Below, piece by piece: positions 43,442-52,607 of a DNA stretch of 64,000 bases (position 1 is its first letter; each line of letters starts with the position of its first letter). The notes beneath the pieces are model-generated. The model worked only from the letters and a program-made list of their open reading frames with translations. It was not told where the DNA came from and ran no database searches. The stretch is from the NCBI RefSeq assembly GCF_009827535.1, contig NZ_WTYN01000001.1:1736001-1800000 (forward strand). The letters run 5' to 3'. This stretch comes from Qipengyuania oceanensis (lineage in GTDB: Bacteria; Pseudomonadota; Alphaproteobacteria; Sphingomonadales; Sphingomonadaceae). The translations under genes and the position numbers were made by a program.

Positions 43442-46045
43442 TCAGCGCACGAGGCCCGCGAGCGAAGCGAAGGGATTGCCGGGAACCGGCTCGGCCCGCT
43501 CGACCGGTTTGCCGCGCGGCTTGCCGTTCTTCCGATTCGAGGCAGCCTTGTGCGGCTTGGCTTGCGGCGCATGGGCCTGTCCCGGTCTCCACGACCAGCG
43601 ATCGGGCTGTCTCGGGCCAAGCTGTCCCTCGGCGAGATCGGGTGCGCGGTTCAGCCGAAACCCTGCTGCGCCCAGCAACCGCTCGAAACTGCGCGGCGTG
43701 AGCCCGGTCGAAATGGCCAGCGACTGGTCGAGCACCACCTTGCTCGCGCCCTTTTCACGCTGCTTCACCCGCGCTTCGTGCGCGGCCCGGATGATCTTGT
43801 CGGCGATATCGATCCGGATCGCCTGCTCGCCTGCCGGACGGTAGCCCGAAGGCAGCCTGTCCTTTCCTTCGATCACCGGCTGCATCGCGGCCTCGAGCGG
43901 GCGCCGGTCGCTGCCCAAGGCGTGCAGCAGTTGGCGTGCGCCCGGCTTCAGCAGCGCGGGCGCGTAGACGTCGAGCGCGCCGAAATGCACGCCGAGCTTG
44001 CGCAGGAACGGGCGCAATTCCTTGGGCACATGCTCCAGCCCGGCCGCCTTGCGTGCAACGTAGCCAGCCCCCGCGACCAGCTTCAGCAGCAAGGCACGTG
44101 CCTCGCTGCCGCCTTCCTCGGAATGGGTCGCCGCTTCGATCTTGGCGAGCGGGGCCAGCGGAGCGACCTGACCTGCGAGCCAGGCTTCGATTGCCGCCAA
44201 AAGGCGCGCCCGGGCCGGTTCGGGCACGTCGGCCAGCTCCTTGCTTGGGACGAGGCGCGGGTTCGCGATCGGACCGTCGCGATCGATCCGCGCCAGCTCC
44301 GTGCCTTGCCAGCGGACGATTCCCTGCGCCAGCTCGAGATCGGACAGATCGCTCGCGGCAAGCGCGTCGGCCCGCTCGGAGAGTATTTTCGGCATGGCTC
44401 TTTCTCCTGCTGCCTGCAGCATCTTGCGATCGCGATGATCGGCCCGGTGATCGACTTCGAAGCGGAAGCCCCGCACGCGGCCGATGCTTTCCGAATCGAC
44501 CAGCAGTTCCCCGTCATGCGCGACCGTGACCGGCAGTAATCCCGCATCCTTACCGAGCGATTTCAATAACACGGCGGTCCGCCGGTTGACGAACCGTTCG
44601 GTCAGGCGAGCGTGGAGCGCGTCCGAAAGCCGCGCCTCGACCGCGCGCGAGCGGGCGGCCATCTCGTCGCGCGCCAGCACCCAGTCCGGTCGCTGGCAGA
44701 TGTAGGCCCAGCTGCGGATCGCCGCGATGCGACCCTGCAGGGTGTCGATGTCCCCCTGCACGTTGTCGAGTTCGGCGATGCGAGCGGCGACGTAGTCGGC
44801 ACCGAGGTAATCGTGCCTCAGGTCGCGCCACAATCTGGCGACGAAGCGCGCGTGGACGTCAGGGCCGCTCTGGCGGAAATCGGGCAGCGAACAGGCTTCC
44901 CAGAACCGCCGGACCTGGCCGGTGCCGCGAATATCGGCCGCGAGGTCTTCTTCCGCCAGGCGCTTGAGCACGGCGAGATCGATCGCCTCGGGCGCGGCGG
45001 CGAGCGCCGGGTCATCGGGCGGCGCCTCGAGATCGGCAATCAGCGTCGCTACCGTGTCGAAACGTGGCTCGGCCTCGCGCCAGAAGAGTTTGGTGAGCGG
45101 CGCGAAACGGTGCTCCTCGATCGCGTAGACCTCTTCCTCGGTGAACTCCGGCGCGTCGCGTCCGCTCGTGCCCCCGGCAAGAGTGCCGAAACTGCCGTCG
45201 CGCTGGTGGCGCCCCGCGCGCCCCGCAATCTGCGCCATTTCCGAAGGATGCAGCCGCCGTTTGCGCATTCCGTCGAATTTGCTGAGCGAGGCGAAGGCGA
45301 CGTGATCGATGTCGAGGTTGAGGCCCATGCCGATCGCATCGGTCGCGACGATGTAATCGACCTCACCATTCTGGAACATCGCAACCTGCTTGTTACGTGT
45401 CTCCGGTGAAAGGGCCCCCATGACAACCGCGGATCCGCCACGAAACCGCCGCAGCATTTCCGCCACCACATAGACCTGTTCGGCGCTGAAGGCGACGATC
45501 GCACTTCGGGGCGGCAGGCGCGACAATTTGGCCGAGCCGGCATGGGTCAGCGTCGAAAATCGCGGTCGCTCGATGATTTCCGCCTTGGGGACGAGCTGGC
45601 GCACGATCGGCTCGAGTGTCGCCGAGCCCAGCAGCATCGTTTCGTCGCGCCCACGGGCATTGAGCAGGCGATCGGTGAAGATATGCCCGCGTTCGGGATT
45701 GGCGCCGATCTGCGCCTCGTCCAGCGCCACGAAGGATGCCGGCTGTCCGCCGAAGCCACCGATACGCGGCATGGCCTCGGCGGTGCAGCAGAAATAGCGT
45801 GCGCCCTCGGGCTCGATCCGCTCCTCGCCGGTGATGAGGGCGACCTGCTTTTCGCCCTTGATCGCGACCACGCGGTCGTAGACTTCGCGGGCGAGCAAGC
45901 GCAGCGGGAAGCCCATGACCCCGCTGGAGTGGCCGCACATCCGCTCGATGGCGAGATGTGTCTTGCCAGTGTTGGTCGGTCCGAGGACCGCCTTGATTGC
46001 GCCCTGATCCACGCAGGCGAGAGTGACAGTCGCGGCGCTCCGCAT
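43442..46045 (-). CDS. SUV3-like DEAD/DEAH-family RNA/DNA helicase
   Basis: 867 residues. Helicase motifs: I VLGPTNTGKTH (residues 21-30), II ALDEAQIG, III GSATLEP, V ATDAIGMGLNLDIDHVAFAS, VI QIAGRAGRHQRDG. The layout matches the mitochondrial Suv3/alphaproteobacterial homologues, with a long C-terminal region ending in a basic tail (QAKPHKAASNRKNGKPRGK). It probably acts in RNA turnover; this is inference. ATG 46045 is used; a TTG one codon earlier is possible. First gene of the helicase-S4-fdxA operon. Confidence 0.88.
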   Translation of the reverse strand: MRSAATVTLACVDQGAIKAVLGPTNTGKTHLAIERMCGHSSGVMGFPLRLLAREVYDRVVAIKGEKQVALITGEERIEPEGARYFCCTAEAMPRIGGFGGQPASFVALDEAQIGANPERGHIFTDRLLNARGRDETMLLGSATLEPIVRQLVPKAEIIERPRFSTLTHAGSAKLSRLPPRSAIVAFSAEQVYVVAEMLRRFRGGSAVVMGALSPETRNKQVAMFQNGEVDYIVATDAIGMGLNLDIDHVAFASLSKFDGMRKRRLHPSEMAQIAGRAGRHQRDGSFGTLAGGTSGRDAPEFTEEEVYAIEEHRFAPLTKLFWREAEPRFDTVATLIADLEAPPDDPALAAAPEAIDLAVLKRLAEEDLAADIRGTGQVRRFWEACSLPDFRQSGPDVHARFVARLWRDLRHDYLGADYVAARIAELDNVQGDIDTLQGRIAAIRSWAYICQRPDWVLARDEMAARSRAVEARLSDALHARLTERFVNRRTAVLLKSLGKDAGLLPVTVAHDGELLVDSESIGRVRGFRFEVDHRADHRDRKMLQAAGERAMPKILSERADALAASDLSDLELAQGIVRWQGTELARIDRDGPIANPRLVPSKELADVPEPARARLLAAIEAWLAGQVAPLAPLAKIEAATHSEEGGSEARALLLKLVAGAGYVARKAAGLEHVPKELRPFLRKLGVHFGALDVYAPALLKPGARQLLHALGSDRRPLEAAMQPVIEGKDRLPSGYRPAGEQAIRIDIADKIIRAAHEARVKQREKGASKVVLDQSLAISTGLTPRSFERLLGAAGFRLNRAPDLAEGQLGPRQPDRWSWRPGQAHAPQAKPHKAASNRKNGKPRGKPVERAEPVPGNPFASLAGLVR

Positions 46046-46132
46046 CAACTACTCGTCGCGGACATTCCACGGCCTGTCGCTACCACGAGTCGTTTCATCG
46101 CGAGTTAAAGCCGTCTTTACTTTGTTTAGGGC

Positions 46133-47845
46133 ATGGTTTCGGGCATCGGGCAGCGAAACAGGCATGGCGGAAGGGGCCGCGTGCCGTTTGTCGGTATCCG
46201 GGACGGAGGGGCGTTGTTCACGCCAGAACACGATAGCGAGGCCATGGCCGCACGCGACAACGGCTCGACCGCGACCCGCGGTGGCGAGCCAATTGTCGTG
46301 GGCGCCCCGCTCGTCGCGCAGCCTGCCGTGCCGTTCCTGGCGCGTATGTCGGGCGTCATTGGTGAGCGGATCGAGGCGGCGCGCAGCAGCATCGCGCATC
46401 TTTTCGACCGGGTCGATCTTACTCCCGACCTCGCGCAGGACATCGGCAGCCGCAGGTGGTTCCGCGGGCTCGGCACGTTCCTGGGGCTGAGCGCGCTGAG
46501 CCTCGCCTTTTGGCCGGATTTCGCTCCGCTCGAAGCGGCGCCCGCCTTGCAGATCGACCGCGCGGAGCGCGACGAATACCGCAGCCAGATGATCATGCCG
46601 CTGGGCATGGGCGCCGACAGCGGGCGGCGCATGGGCGCGACCGCCAGCGTGGTGCCGCTCAAGTCCGCGCCCGAACGACCGCAGATCGAGCTCGTCGCGA
46701 ATCTGCCGGGAGGCGACGCGTTGGAACAGGTTTTGCGCAGGGCAGGCGTGTCTTCCGCCGATGCGGCGCGGGTCGAGGAACTCGTATCGCGGGCGATGCC
46801 CCTGTCGGAGATCGACCAGGGCACGCAACTCGAGATCACTCTCGGCCGCCGCCCGAATGCTAATGCCCCGCGCCCGCTCGATGCGCTGACCTTCCGGGCC
46901 CGCTTCGATCTCGAACTCGATGTTGAGCGAGCCGGCGGAACCCTCGCGCTCCAGCGCAATCCGATCCGCGTCGACGAGACCCCGCTGCGCATTCGCGGTA
47001 CGGTGGGCGACAGCCTGTACCGTTCGGCGCGTGCTGCCGGAGCGCCCGCCAAGGTGGTGCAGGAATACCTCAAGGCCCTGTCCGAGCAGATCGACGTCAA
47101 TTCCGACATCCGCTCGACCGACACCTTCGACATGATCGTCGCCTACCGCCGCGCTGCGACCGGCGAGCGGCAGGCCGGCAAGCTCCTGTTCGCCGGGATC
47201 GACCGGGGCAGTGCGCCGAAGACCCAGCTGATGCGCTGGGGCAAGGAAGGCCGGTTCTTCGAGGCGTCGGGCGTCGGCGAGCAGCGCAGCGGCCTCGTTG
47301 CGCCGGTGCCGGGACGCACCACGTCGGGCTTCGGGATGCGACGCCACCCGATCCTGGGATACAGGCGGATGCATTCCGGTCTCGATTTCAAGGCGCGTCA
47401 CGGAACGCCGATCGTCGCGGTGACCGACGGGACGGTGAGCTCGGCAGGTCGCGCAGGCGGCTGCGGGAACGCCGTGCGCCTCAATCATGCCGGCGGGCTG
47501 CAGACCCGTTACTGTCACATGAGCAGGATTGCGGTGAACCGCGGCCAGGTAGTGCGGCGTGGACAGGTCATCGGCTATGTCGGCTCCACTGGCCTGTCGA
47601 CCGGGGCGCACCTCCATTACGAGATGTACCGCGGCGGCCGGGCGATCAATCCGGCGGGTGTCAACTTCGTGACCCGAGCCCAGTTGAGCGGAGCCGAGCT
47701 TCTCCAGTTCCGCGAAACGCTGAAGACCATCAGGCAAGTCGAACCCGGTGCCGCGCTCGAGAACCTCGCTCTGCAGCCGAGCGAAATCGATTCCTCTCCG
47801 CGCCGCGAGATCGATAGGGCCGAACAGCCCAAGCAGGTCGGCTGA
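46133..47845 (+). CDS. M23 family peptidase, membrane-anchored (DipM/LysM-free type)
   Basis: 570 residues. A transmembrane segment (GLGTFLGLSALSLAFWP) lies near residue 120, with a periplasmic region containing a SLT/opacity-type domain (LPGGDALEQVLRRAGVSSADA). The C-terminal LytM/M23 domain has the zinc-binding HSGLDF and TGAHLHYEM histidines. These enzymes cleave peptidoglycan cross-links. It is divergent from the helicase gene; the start ATG 46133 is the first in the open frame, but a later start nearer MAARDNG is possible. Confidence 0.87.
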   Translation: MVSGIGQRNRHGGRGRVPFVGIRDGGALFTPEHDSEAMAARDNGSTATRGGEPIVVGAPLVAQPAVPFLARMSGVIGERIEAARSSIAHLFDRVDLTPDLAQDIGSRRWFRGLGTFLGLSALSLAFWPDFAPLEAAPALQIDRAERDEYRSQMIMPLGMGADSGRRMGATASVVPLKSAPERPQIELVANLPGGDALEQVLRRAGVSSADAARVEELVSRAMPLSEIDQGTQLEITLGRRPNANAPRPLDALTFRARFDLELDVERAGGTLALQRNPIRVDETPLRIRGTVGDSLYRSARAAGAPAKVVQEYLKALSEQIDVNSDIRSTDTFDMIVAYRRAATGERQAGKLLFAGIDRGSAPKTQLMRWGKEGRFFEASGVGEQRSGLVAPVPGRTTSGFGMRRHPILGYRRMHSGLDFKARHGTPIVAVTDGTVSSAGRAGGCGNAVRLNHAGGLQTRYCHMSRIAVNRGQVVRRGQVIGYVGSTGLSTGAHLHYEMYRGGRAINPAGVNFVTRAQLSGAELLQFRETLKTIRQVEPGAALENLALQPSEIDSSPRREIDRAEQPKQVG

Positions 47846-47890
47846 CCGCGGCCGATTGCGAAGCGCCGCGCTTTGCGGCAACACGCATCC

Positions 47891-48886
47891 ATGACTGCCC
47901 GTTACCCCGCCACCCGCCTTCGCCGGACCCGTGCGACCGCTTGGAGCCGCGCGCTTCACCGCGAAACCGTGCTCACGCCCAGCGATCTGATCTGGCCGCT
48001 GTTCGTGACTGACGGCAAGGGGGTGGAGGATCCGGTGGCGAGCCTGCCCGGCGTGTCGCGCTGGTCGGTCGACGGGATCGTCGACCGCGCGCGCGAAGCG
48101 GTCGATCTCGGCATCAGATGCGTCGCGCTTTTCCCCAACACGCAGGAGGGCAAGCGCAGCGATGACGGCGCAGAAGCGCTCAATCCCGACAACCTGATGT
48201 GCCGCGCCATCAAGGCTATCAAGGATGCCTGCGGCGACGACCTCGGCGTGCTCACCGACGTGGCGCTCGACCCCTATACCAGCCACGGGCAGGACGGCTT
48301 GCTCGACGATGCGGGCTATGTCGTCAACGACGACACGGTTTCGGTGCTGGTCGACCAGGCAGTCAACCAGGCACAGGCCGGGGCGGACATCATCGCGCCT
48401 TCGGACATGATGGACGGGCGCGTCCACGCGATCCGCATGGCACTCGAGATGGGCGGCCACCACAACGTCCAGATCATGAGCTACGCGGCGAAATACGCTT
48501 CGGCTTTCTACGGCCCGTTCCGCGATGCGGTCGGCTCGGGCGGGCTGCTCAAGGGCGACAAGAAAAGCTACCAGATGGACCCCGCCAATGCCGAGGAGGC
48601 GCTGCGCGAAGTCGAGCTCGACATCGCCGAGGGTGCGGACAGCGTGATGGTCAAGCCGGGCCTCGCCTATCTCGACATCGTGTGGCGGGTGAAGGAGCGC
48701 TTCGGCGTGCCGGTCTTCGCCTACCAGGTGAGCGGCGAATACGCGCTCATCGAAATCGGCGCGCGCGAGGGCGTGGGCGATCGCGACGCGCTGCTGATGG
48801 AGAAGCTGCTCGCTTTCAAGCGCGCTGGCTGCAGCGGCATCCTGACCTATCACGCGCCGGTGGCCGCGCGTCTGCTCGGTGCCTGA
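47891..48886 (+). CDS. hemB: Delta-aminolevulinic acid dehydratase (porphobilinogen synthase)
   Basis: 331 residues. Active-site lysines K201 (SYAAKYASAF) and K255 (VMVKPGLAYLDI). The metal site reads LDPYTSHGQDG, the Asp-type without the three cysteines of zinc enzymes, indicating a magnesium/potassium-dependent enzyme. It condenses two 5-aminolevulinates to porphobilinogen. Start ATG 47891; its end overlaps the acetyltransferase gene by eight bases. Confidence 0.96.
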   Translation: MTARYPATRLRRTRATAWSRALHRETVLTPSDLIWPLFVTDGKGVEDPVASLPGVSRWSVDGIVDRAREAVDLGIRCVALFPNTQEGKRSDDGAEALNPDNLMCRAIKAIKDACGDDLGVLTDVALDPYTSHGQDGLLDDAGYVVNDDTVSVLVDQAVNQAQAGADIIAPSDMMDGRVHAIRMALEMGGHHNVQIMSYAAKYASAFYGPFRDAVGSGGLLKGDKKSYQMDPANAEEALREVELDIAEGADSVMVKPGLAYLDIVWRVKERFGVPVFAYQVSGEYALIEIGAREGVGDRDALLMEKLLAFKRAGCSGILTYHAPVAARLLGA

Positions 48887-49433
48887 GGTTCTCGAAACCG
48901 AGCGGCTGGTGCTGCGTCCGCCGAACGCGGATGACCTGCCCTTCCTGCTTTCCGAGATGAAAACGCCGATGGTCATGCGCTATCTGGGTGGCGCGATCTT
49001 TTCCGAGGCCGATGTCACCAGCCGCCTGCAGGCCGACATCGACGCCTTTCCGCGGCCCGAGGGGTGGCAGCGCTGGACGGTAATGCGACGCGAGGGCGAA
49101 GTGCCGGTGGGCCGTTGCGGGTTGTTCCACGTCCGCAGCGAGGCCGCTCCTGACGCTCTGCGCGGTGAGCGCGAGATCGGCTGGACGCTGGCGGAGGCGC
49201 ATTGGGGGCAGGGCTATGCCACCGAGGCAGCGCGCGCCGTGCTCGACCACGCCTTTGCCACGCTGGAGGTGGTCTACTCGCAGACGAGTGATTCCAACGC
49301 CGCCTCCACCCGGATGATGCACCGGCTGGGCTTCTCGGCACGACCCGAGCTCGGCTATGTCGATCCCGATTATCCGGAGCGCGACAATCCCACGACGGTC
49401 TGGTCGCTGACGGCGCGGGAGTGGAAACGATGA
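48879..49433 (+). CDS. GNAT family N-acetyltransferase (first of two)
   Basis: 184 residues of the RimJ/RimL-like GNAT type: LETERLVLRPPNADDLPFL, then IGWTLAEAHWGQGYATEAARAV (the acetyl-CoA binding Q-G-Y-A-T-E motif) and SNAASTRMMHRLGF. GTG start at 48879 overlapping hemB. It probably acetylates an amine or protein N-terminus; the substrate is unknown. The next gene is a paralogue starting inside its stop. Confidence 0.88.
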   Translation: MPEVLETERLVLRPPNADDLPFLLSEMKTPMVMRYLGGAIFSEADVTSRLQADIDAFPRPEGWQRWTVMRREGEVPVGRCGLFHVRSEAAPDALRGEREIGWTLAEAHWGQGYATEAARAVLDHAFATLEVVYSQTSDSNAASTRMMHRLGFSARPELGYVDPDYPERDNPTTVWSLTAREWKR

Positions 49434-49990
49434 ACGGCGAGTTCCGCAACGAGACCGAGCGGCTGGTGCTGCGCGACTGGCGCAATGATGACTGGCCCGA
49501 GTTCTTCCGGGTCACGAACACGACCGCCGTCATGCGGTGGCTGGGCGGCGTGCTCGACGAGGAAGGCAAGCGCAAGCAGCGCGCACGGGTCGAGGCATGC
49601 CACGCGGCGAACGGCTTCTGTTTCTGGGCAGTGGAGCGCAAGGACGATGGCGCCTTGCTCGGTTTCTGCGGACTGAAGCGCGCCGACGCGCCCGGATCGA
49701 GCGTGACAGGCATGATCGAGGCCGGATGGCGCTTTCGCGAGGATGCCTGGGGCAAGGGTTATGCGAAAGAGGCGGCGATTGCCACGCTCGATGCTGCATT
49801 CGACCGCTTCGCTGCCGATGAAGTCGTCGCGCTTACCGTAATCGACAACGCACCTAGCTGGGGCCTGATGCGCCGGCTGGGCATGGAGCGCCGCGAGGAA
49901 CTAGATTACGCGGACGACCGGTACGAACCGCCATGGCGCGACACCATCGTCTATTCGATCGCGCGCGAACAATGGGAGAAGCAGCAATGA
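49430..49990 (+). CDS. GNAT family N-acetyltransferase (second of two)
   Basis: 186 residues, the same GNAT class as the upstream gene: NETERLVLRDWRNDDWPEFF, GWRFREDAWGKGYAKEAAIATL and NAPSWGLMRRLGM. Similar openings (NETERLVLR, LETERLVLR) suggest tandem duplication. ATG 49430 overlaps the previous stop by ATGA, and the stop overlaps the carbonic-anhydrase-like gene. Substrate unknown. Confidence 0.87.
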   Translation: MNGEFRNETERLVLRDWRNDDWPEFFRVTNTTAVMRWLGGVLDEEGKRKQRARVEACHAANGFCFWAVERKDDGALLGFCGLKRADAPGSSVTGMIEAGWRFREDAWGKGYAKEAAIATLDAAFDRFAADEVVALTVIDNAPSWGLMRRLGMERREELDYADDRYEPPWRDTIVYSIAREQWEKQQ

Positions 49991-50553
49991 GCCAATCGAG
50001 ACCCGGCGTGAACATCGTCCCGATCCATGGCAAGACCCCGCAGATCGACGAGACCGCCTTCATCGCGCCCGGTGTGACCATCGTGGGCGACGTGACCATC
50101 GGGGCCGGTAGCTCGATCTGGTACAATTGTGTGCTGCGCGCCGACGTCAGCCGGATCGTCATCGGCGAACGGACCAATGTGCAGGACGGCAGCGTCCTTC
50201 ACTGCGACCCGCCGCGCCCCGGCGACCCGGACGGCTCGCCGCTCATCATCGGCAACGACGTGCTGATTGGCCACATGGCTATGGTCCACGGCTGCGTGAT
50301 CCACGATCGCGGCTTCGTCGGCCTGGGCGCGATCGCGATGAACAAGGCGGTGATCGGTTCGGACGCGATGCTTGCAGCAGGCGCCATGCTGACCGAAGGC
50401 AAGGTGATGGGCGCACGCGAATTGTGGGGTGGCCGGCCGGCGCGCAAGATGCGCGATCTCGACGATGCCGCGGTCATGGGGATGCGGATGGGCACGGCGC
50501 ACTACGCCGAGAACGCGAAGCACCACGCCGAAGCGATTGCGGCCGCGCTTTAG
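49987..50553 (+). CDS. Gamma carbonic anhydrase family protein
   Basis: 188 residues of left-handed beta-helix hexapeptide repeats. Metal-binding histidines H72 (VLHCD), H96 and H101 (IGHMAMVHGC) are in place. The family hydrates carbon dioxide or acts as a complex I accessory or acyltransferase; activity is not assured. Start ATG 49987 by ATGA overlap. Its TAG stop overlaps the TAA stop of the converging ligase gene (50550-50553). Confidence 0.9.
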   Translation: MSQSRPGVNIVPIHGKTPQIDETAFIAPGVTIVGDVTIGAGSSIWYNCVLRADVSRIVIGERTNVQDGSVLHCDPPRPGDPDGSPLIIGNDVLIGHMAMVHGCVIHDRGFVGLGAIAMNKAVIGSDAMLAAGAMLTEGKVMGARELWGGRPARKMRDLDDAAVMGMRMGTAHYAENAKHHAEAIAAAL

Positions 50554-52184
50554 TCGCGGATCAGGCTCCGCAAGGCCTCTATGCGATCCGCCTCGTGCGG
50601 TGGCTTGTCCCAGCGGATGCGGTGAATGCGCGGAAAGCGCATGGCGAGGCCCGACTTGTGGCGCTTGCTCTCGTGAACGCTGTCGAACGCGACCTCGAAG
50701 ACCAGGCTCCGGTCAGTTTCCCGCACCGGACCGAAGCGATTGACCGTTTTCTGGCGCACGTGCCGGTCGAGCTTCTTCAGTTCCTCGTCGGTGAAGCCGG
50801 AATAGGCCTTGCCGACCGGCAGCAGGTCCGCCCCCGCATCGGGATCACCGTCCCAGCAGCCGAAAGTGTAGTCGGAATAGAAGCTGGAGCGCTTGCCGGA
50901 TCCGCGCTGGGCATACATCAGGACGCAATCGACCAGTAGCGGGTCGCGCTTCCACTTGTACCACAGGCCGGTTCGGCGCCCGGCGACATAGGGGCTGTCG
51001 CGGCGCTTGAGCATGAGCCCCTCGATCGCGTCGTCGCGCGCGCCTTCGCGGATCCGGGCGAGATGTTCGAAATCGCGCGCCTCGACCACCTGACTGAGGT
51101 CGAAGTGGCTGTCGGGCAAGCGCGGCATCAGCTGTTCAAGCCGCTTGCGCCGCTCGGACCAGGGCAGCTGGCGCAGATCCTCGCCGTCGAGCATCAGCAC
51201 ATCGTAGAGCCGGACGAAGGCAGGGTACTCGGTCCGCATCTTCTTGCTGACGGTCTTGCGCCCCAGTCGCTGTTGCAGCGCGTTGAAGCTGGCCGCGCCG
51301 CCTTGCTTTTCCCGCCCGGCTTCCCCGCCCTGGTGCGTGCCGCGCACCAGCAATTCACCGTCGAGGACAGCGGGCACTTCCAGCACCTCGACCATTTCGG
51401 GGAAGCTTGCCGAGATATCGTCGCCGCTGCGCGAATAGACCCGCGTATCGCCGCCCGGATCGCCGGGCACGTGGACCAGCTGCACGCGGATCCCGTCCCA
51501 TTTCCATTCGGCGGCATAATCGTCGAGCGAGACGACGGTCTCTTCCAGCGGATGCGCCAGCATGAAAGGCCGGAAGGTCGGCATGTTGTCGATATCGGGA
51601 GCGGCCTCGCCGCCTGCCGCCCAGGCGAACAGTTCGGGATAGGGAGCGCTGAGCGCGTGCCAGTACTCCTCGACCTCGTCGACCGAGACATCGAAAGCCT
51701 GCGCCAACGCGGTCTTCGCAAGTCGGGTGGAGACACCGATCCGCATCCCGCCGGTCGCCAGCTTGAGAAGCGCATAGCGCCCCGAAGGGTCGAGCCGGTC
51801 GAGCAGTTTCGGCAATTCCGACATTACCGTGACGCGGGTCATCTGCTGCAGCGTCTCGACCGCTTCGCTGACGGTCGGCGGCGGGGCGTCCGCCTCGGCG
51901 GTGCCCATCTGCCCGGTCTCCCACAGCAGGCTGGCGGTTTCGGCCGTGTCGCCGACGAAATCGCGGCTCAGCGTCCAGAGCACCGGGTCGATCCGTTCCT
52001 TCATCAGATTGCGAATGGTCGAGCTCTTCACCGCGGGAAAGTCGAGGCCGTCGCTGAGCGCGGCCAGCGCCCATCCGCGATCGGGATCGGGCGTGGCGCG
52101 CAGATATTCCGCGATCAGGCGCAGCTTCTCGTTCCGGCTGCGGGTATAGACCAGCGCATCGATGAGGGCGGCGAACTCTTCCAT
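50550..52184 (-). CDS. ATP-dependent DNA ligase (cisplatin damage response type)
   Basis: 544 residues. The N-terminal DNA-binding domain precedes the adenylation domain with motif I E-W-K-W-D-G (nucleophile K228), then VYSRSGDDISASFPEM (motif Ia/III) and VLDGELLV (motif III), and an OB-fold end (DPDAGADLLPVGKAYSGFTDEEL). This is the class that pairs with the ligase-associated exonuclease, found here about 0.4 kb further on, in the same orientation. It seals nicks in a repair pathway, separate from NAD-dependent LigA. Confidence 0.9.
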   Translation of the reverse strand: MEEFAALIDALVYTRSRNEKLRLIAEYLRATPDPDRGWALAALSDGLDFPAVKSSTIRNLMKERIDPVLWTLSRDFVGDTAETASLLWETGQMGTAEADAPPPTVSEAVETLQQMTRVTVMSELPKLLDRLDPSGRYALLKLATGGMRIGVSTRLAKTALAQAFDVSVDEVEEYWHALSAPYPELFAWAAGGEAAPDIDNMPTFRPFMLAHPLEETVVSLDDYAAEWKWDGIRVQLVHVPGDPGGDTRVYSRSGDDISASFPEMVEVLEVPAVLDGELLVRGTHQGGEAGREKQGGAASFNALQQRLGRKTVSKKMRTEYPAFVRLYDVLMLDGEDLRQLPWSERRKRLEQLMPRLPDSHFDLSQVVEARDFEHLARIREGARDDAIEGLMLKRRDSPYVAGRRTGLWYKWKRDPLLVDCVLMYAQRGSGKRSSFYSDYTFGCWDGDPDAGADLLPVGKAYSGFTDEELKKLDRHVRQKTVNRFGPVRETDRSLVFEVAFDSVHESKRHKSGLAMRFPRIHRIRWDKPPHEADRIEALRSLIRD

Positions 52185-52282
52185 TAGCCGGCCAGACCCT
52201 CTTTTCGACTCGCCTGTTCATAGCTATGAAAGCGCGGAGATAGCAGGCATACGCCAGCTTCAGACGGGAAGGAATCGCCACC

Positions 52283-52582
52283 ATGCATTTCAAGTTTTTC
52301 GCCGCGTCCATAGCCGCCATCGCTGCCCCGGTCGCGATTGCTGCCGCGCCGGCCGCCGCTCAGGAGGCCGCTGCGAAGTTCAGCACCCAGCTTCCGATCG
52401 AAACGCTGATGGCCGACGATGCCGCGCGTGCGGTGGTGCTCAAGCACATGCCCGGGCTCGATCAGCATCCGGCCTACGACCAGATGAAGGGCATGAGCCT
52501 GCGGACCATCATGCCCTATTCGCAAGGCCGGATTACCCCGGAAACGCTCGACGCGATCGACGCCGACCTGGCGACTCTCTGA
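52283..52582 (+). CDS. Small exported protein, inserted between ligase and exonuclease
   Basis: 99 residues. Signal peptide (FFAASIAAIAAPVAIAAAP, cleavage after AAA/AQ). The mature part is a single compact helical domain: PIETLMADDAARAVVLKHMPGL, HPAYDQMKGMSLRTIMP and ITPETLDAIDADLATL. I recall similar segments as C-terminal modules of larger exported proteins in Sphingomonadales, which I cannot verify here. Plus strand, opposite to both flanking repair genes. Confidence 0.72.
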   Translation: MHFKFFAASIAAIAAPVAIAAAPAAAQEAAAKFSTQLPIETLMADDAARAVVLKHMPGLDQHPAYDQMKGMSLRTIMPYSQGRITPETLDAIDADLATL

Positions 52583-52607
52583 TCGAGTACTTGTGAGGCG
52601 GGTGCGC

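Noticed and set aside
46049-48976. 975-codon open frame on the minus strand
   Set aside because: It is antisense to the M23 peptidase and hemB genes, which have clear families. Long antisense frames arise from the high-GC codon pattern.
49123-49132. parS half-site tgttccacgt in the first GNAT gene
   Set aside because: The second half of the palindrome is missing.
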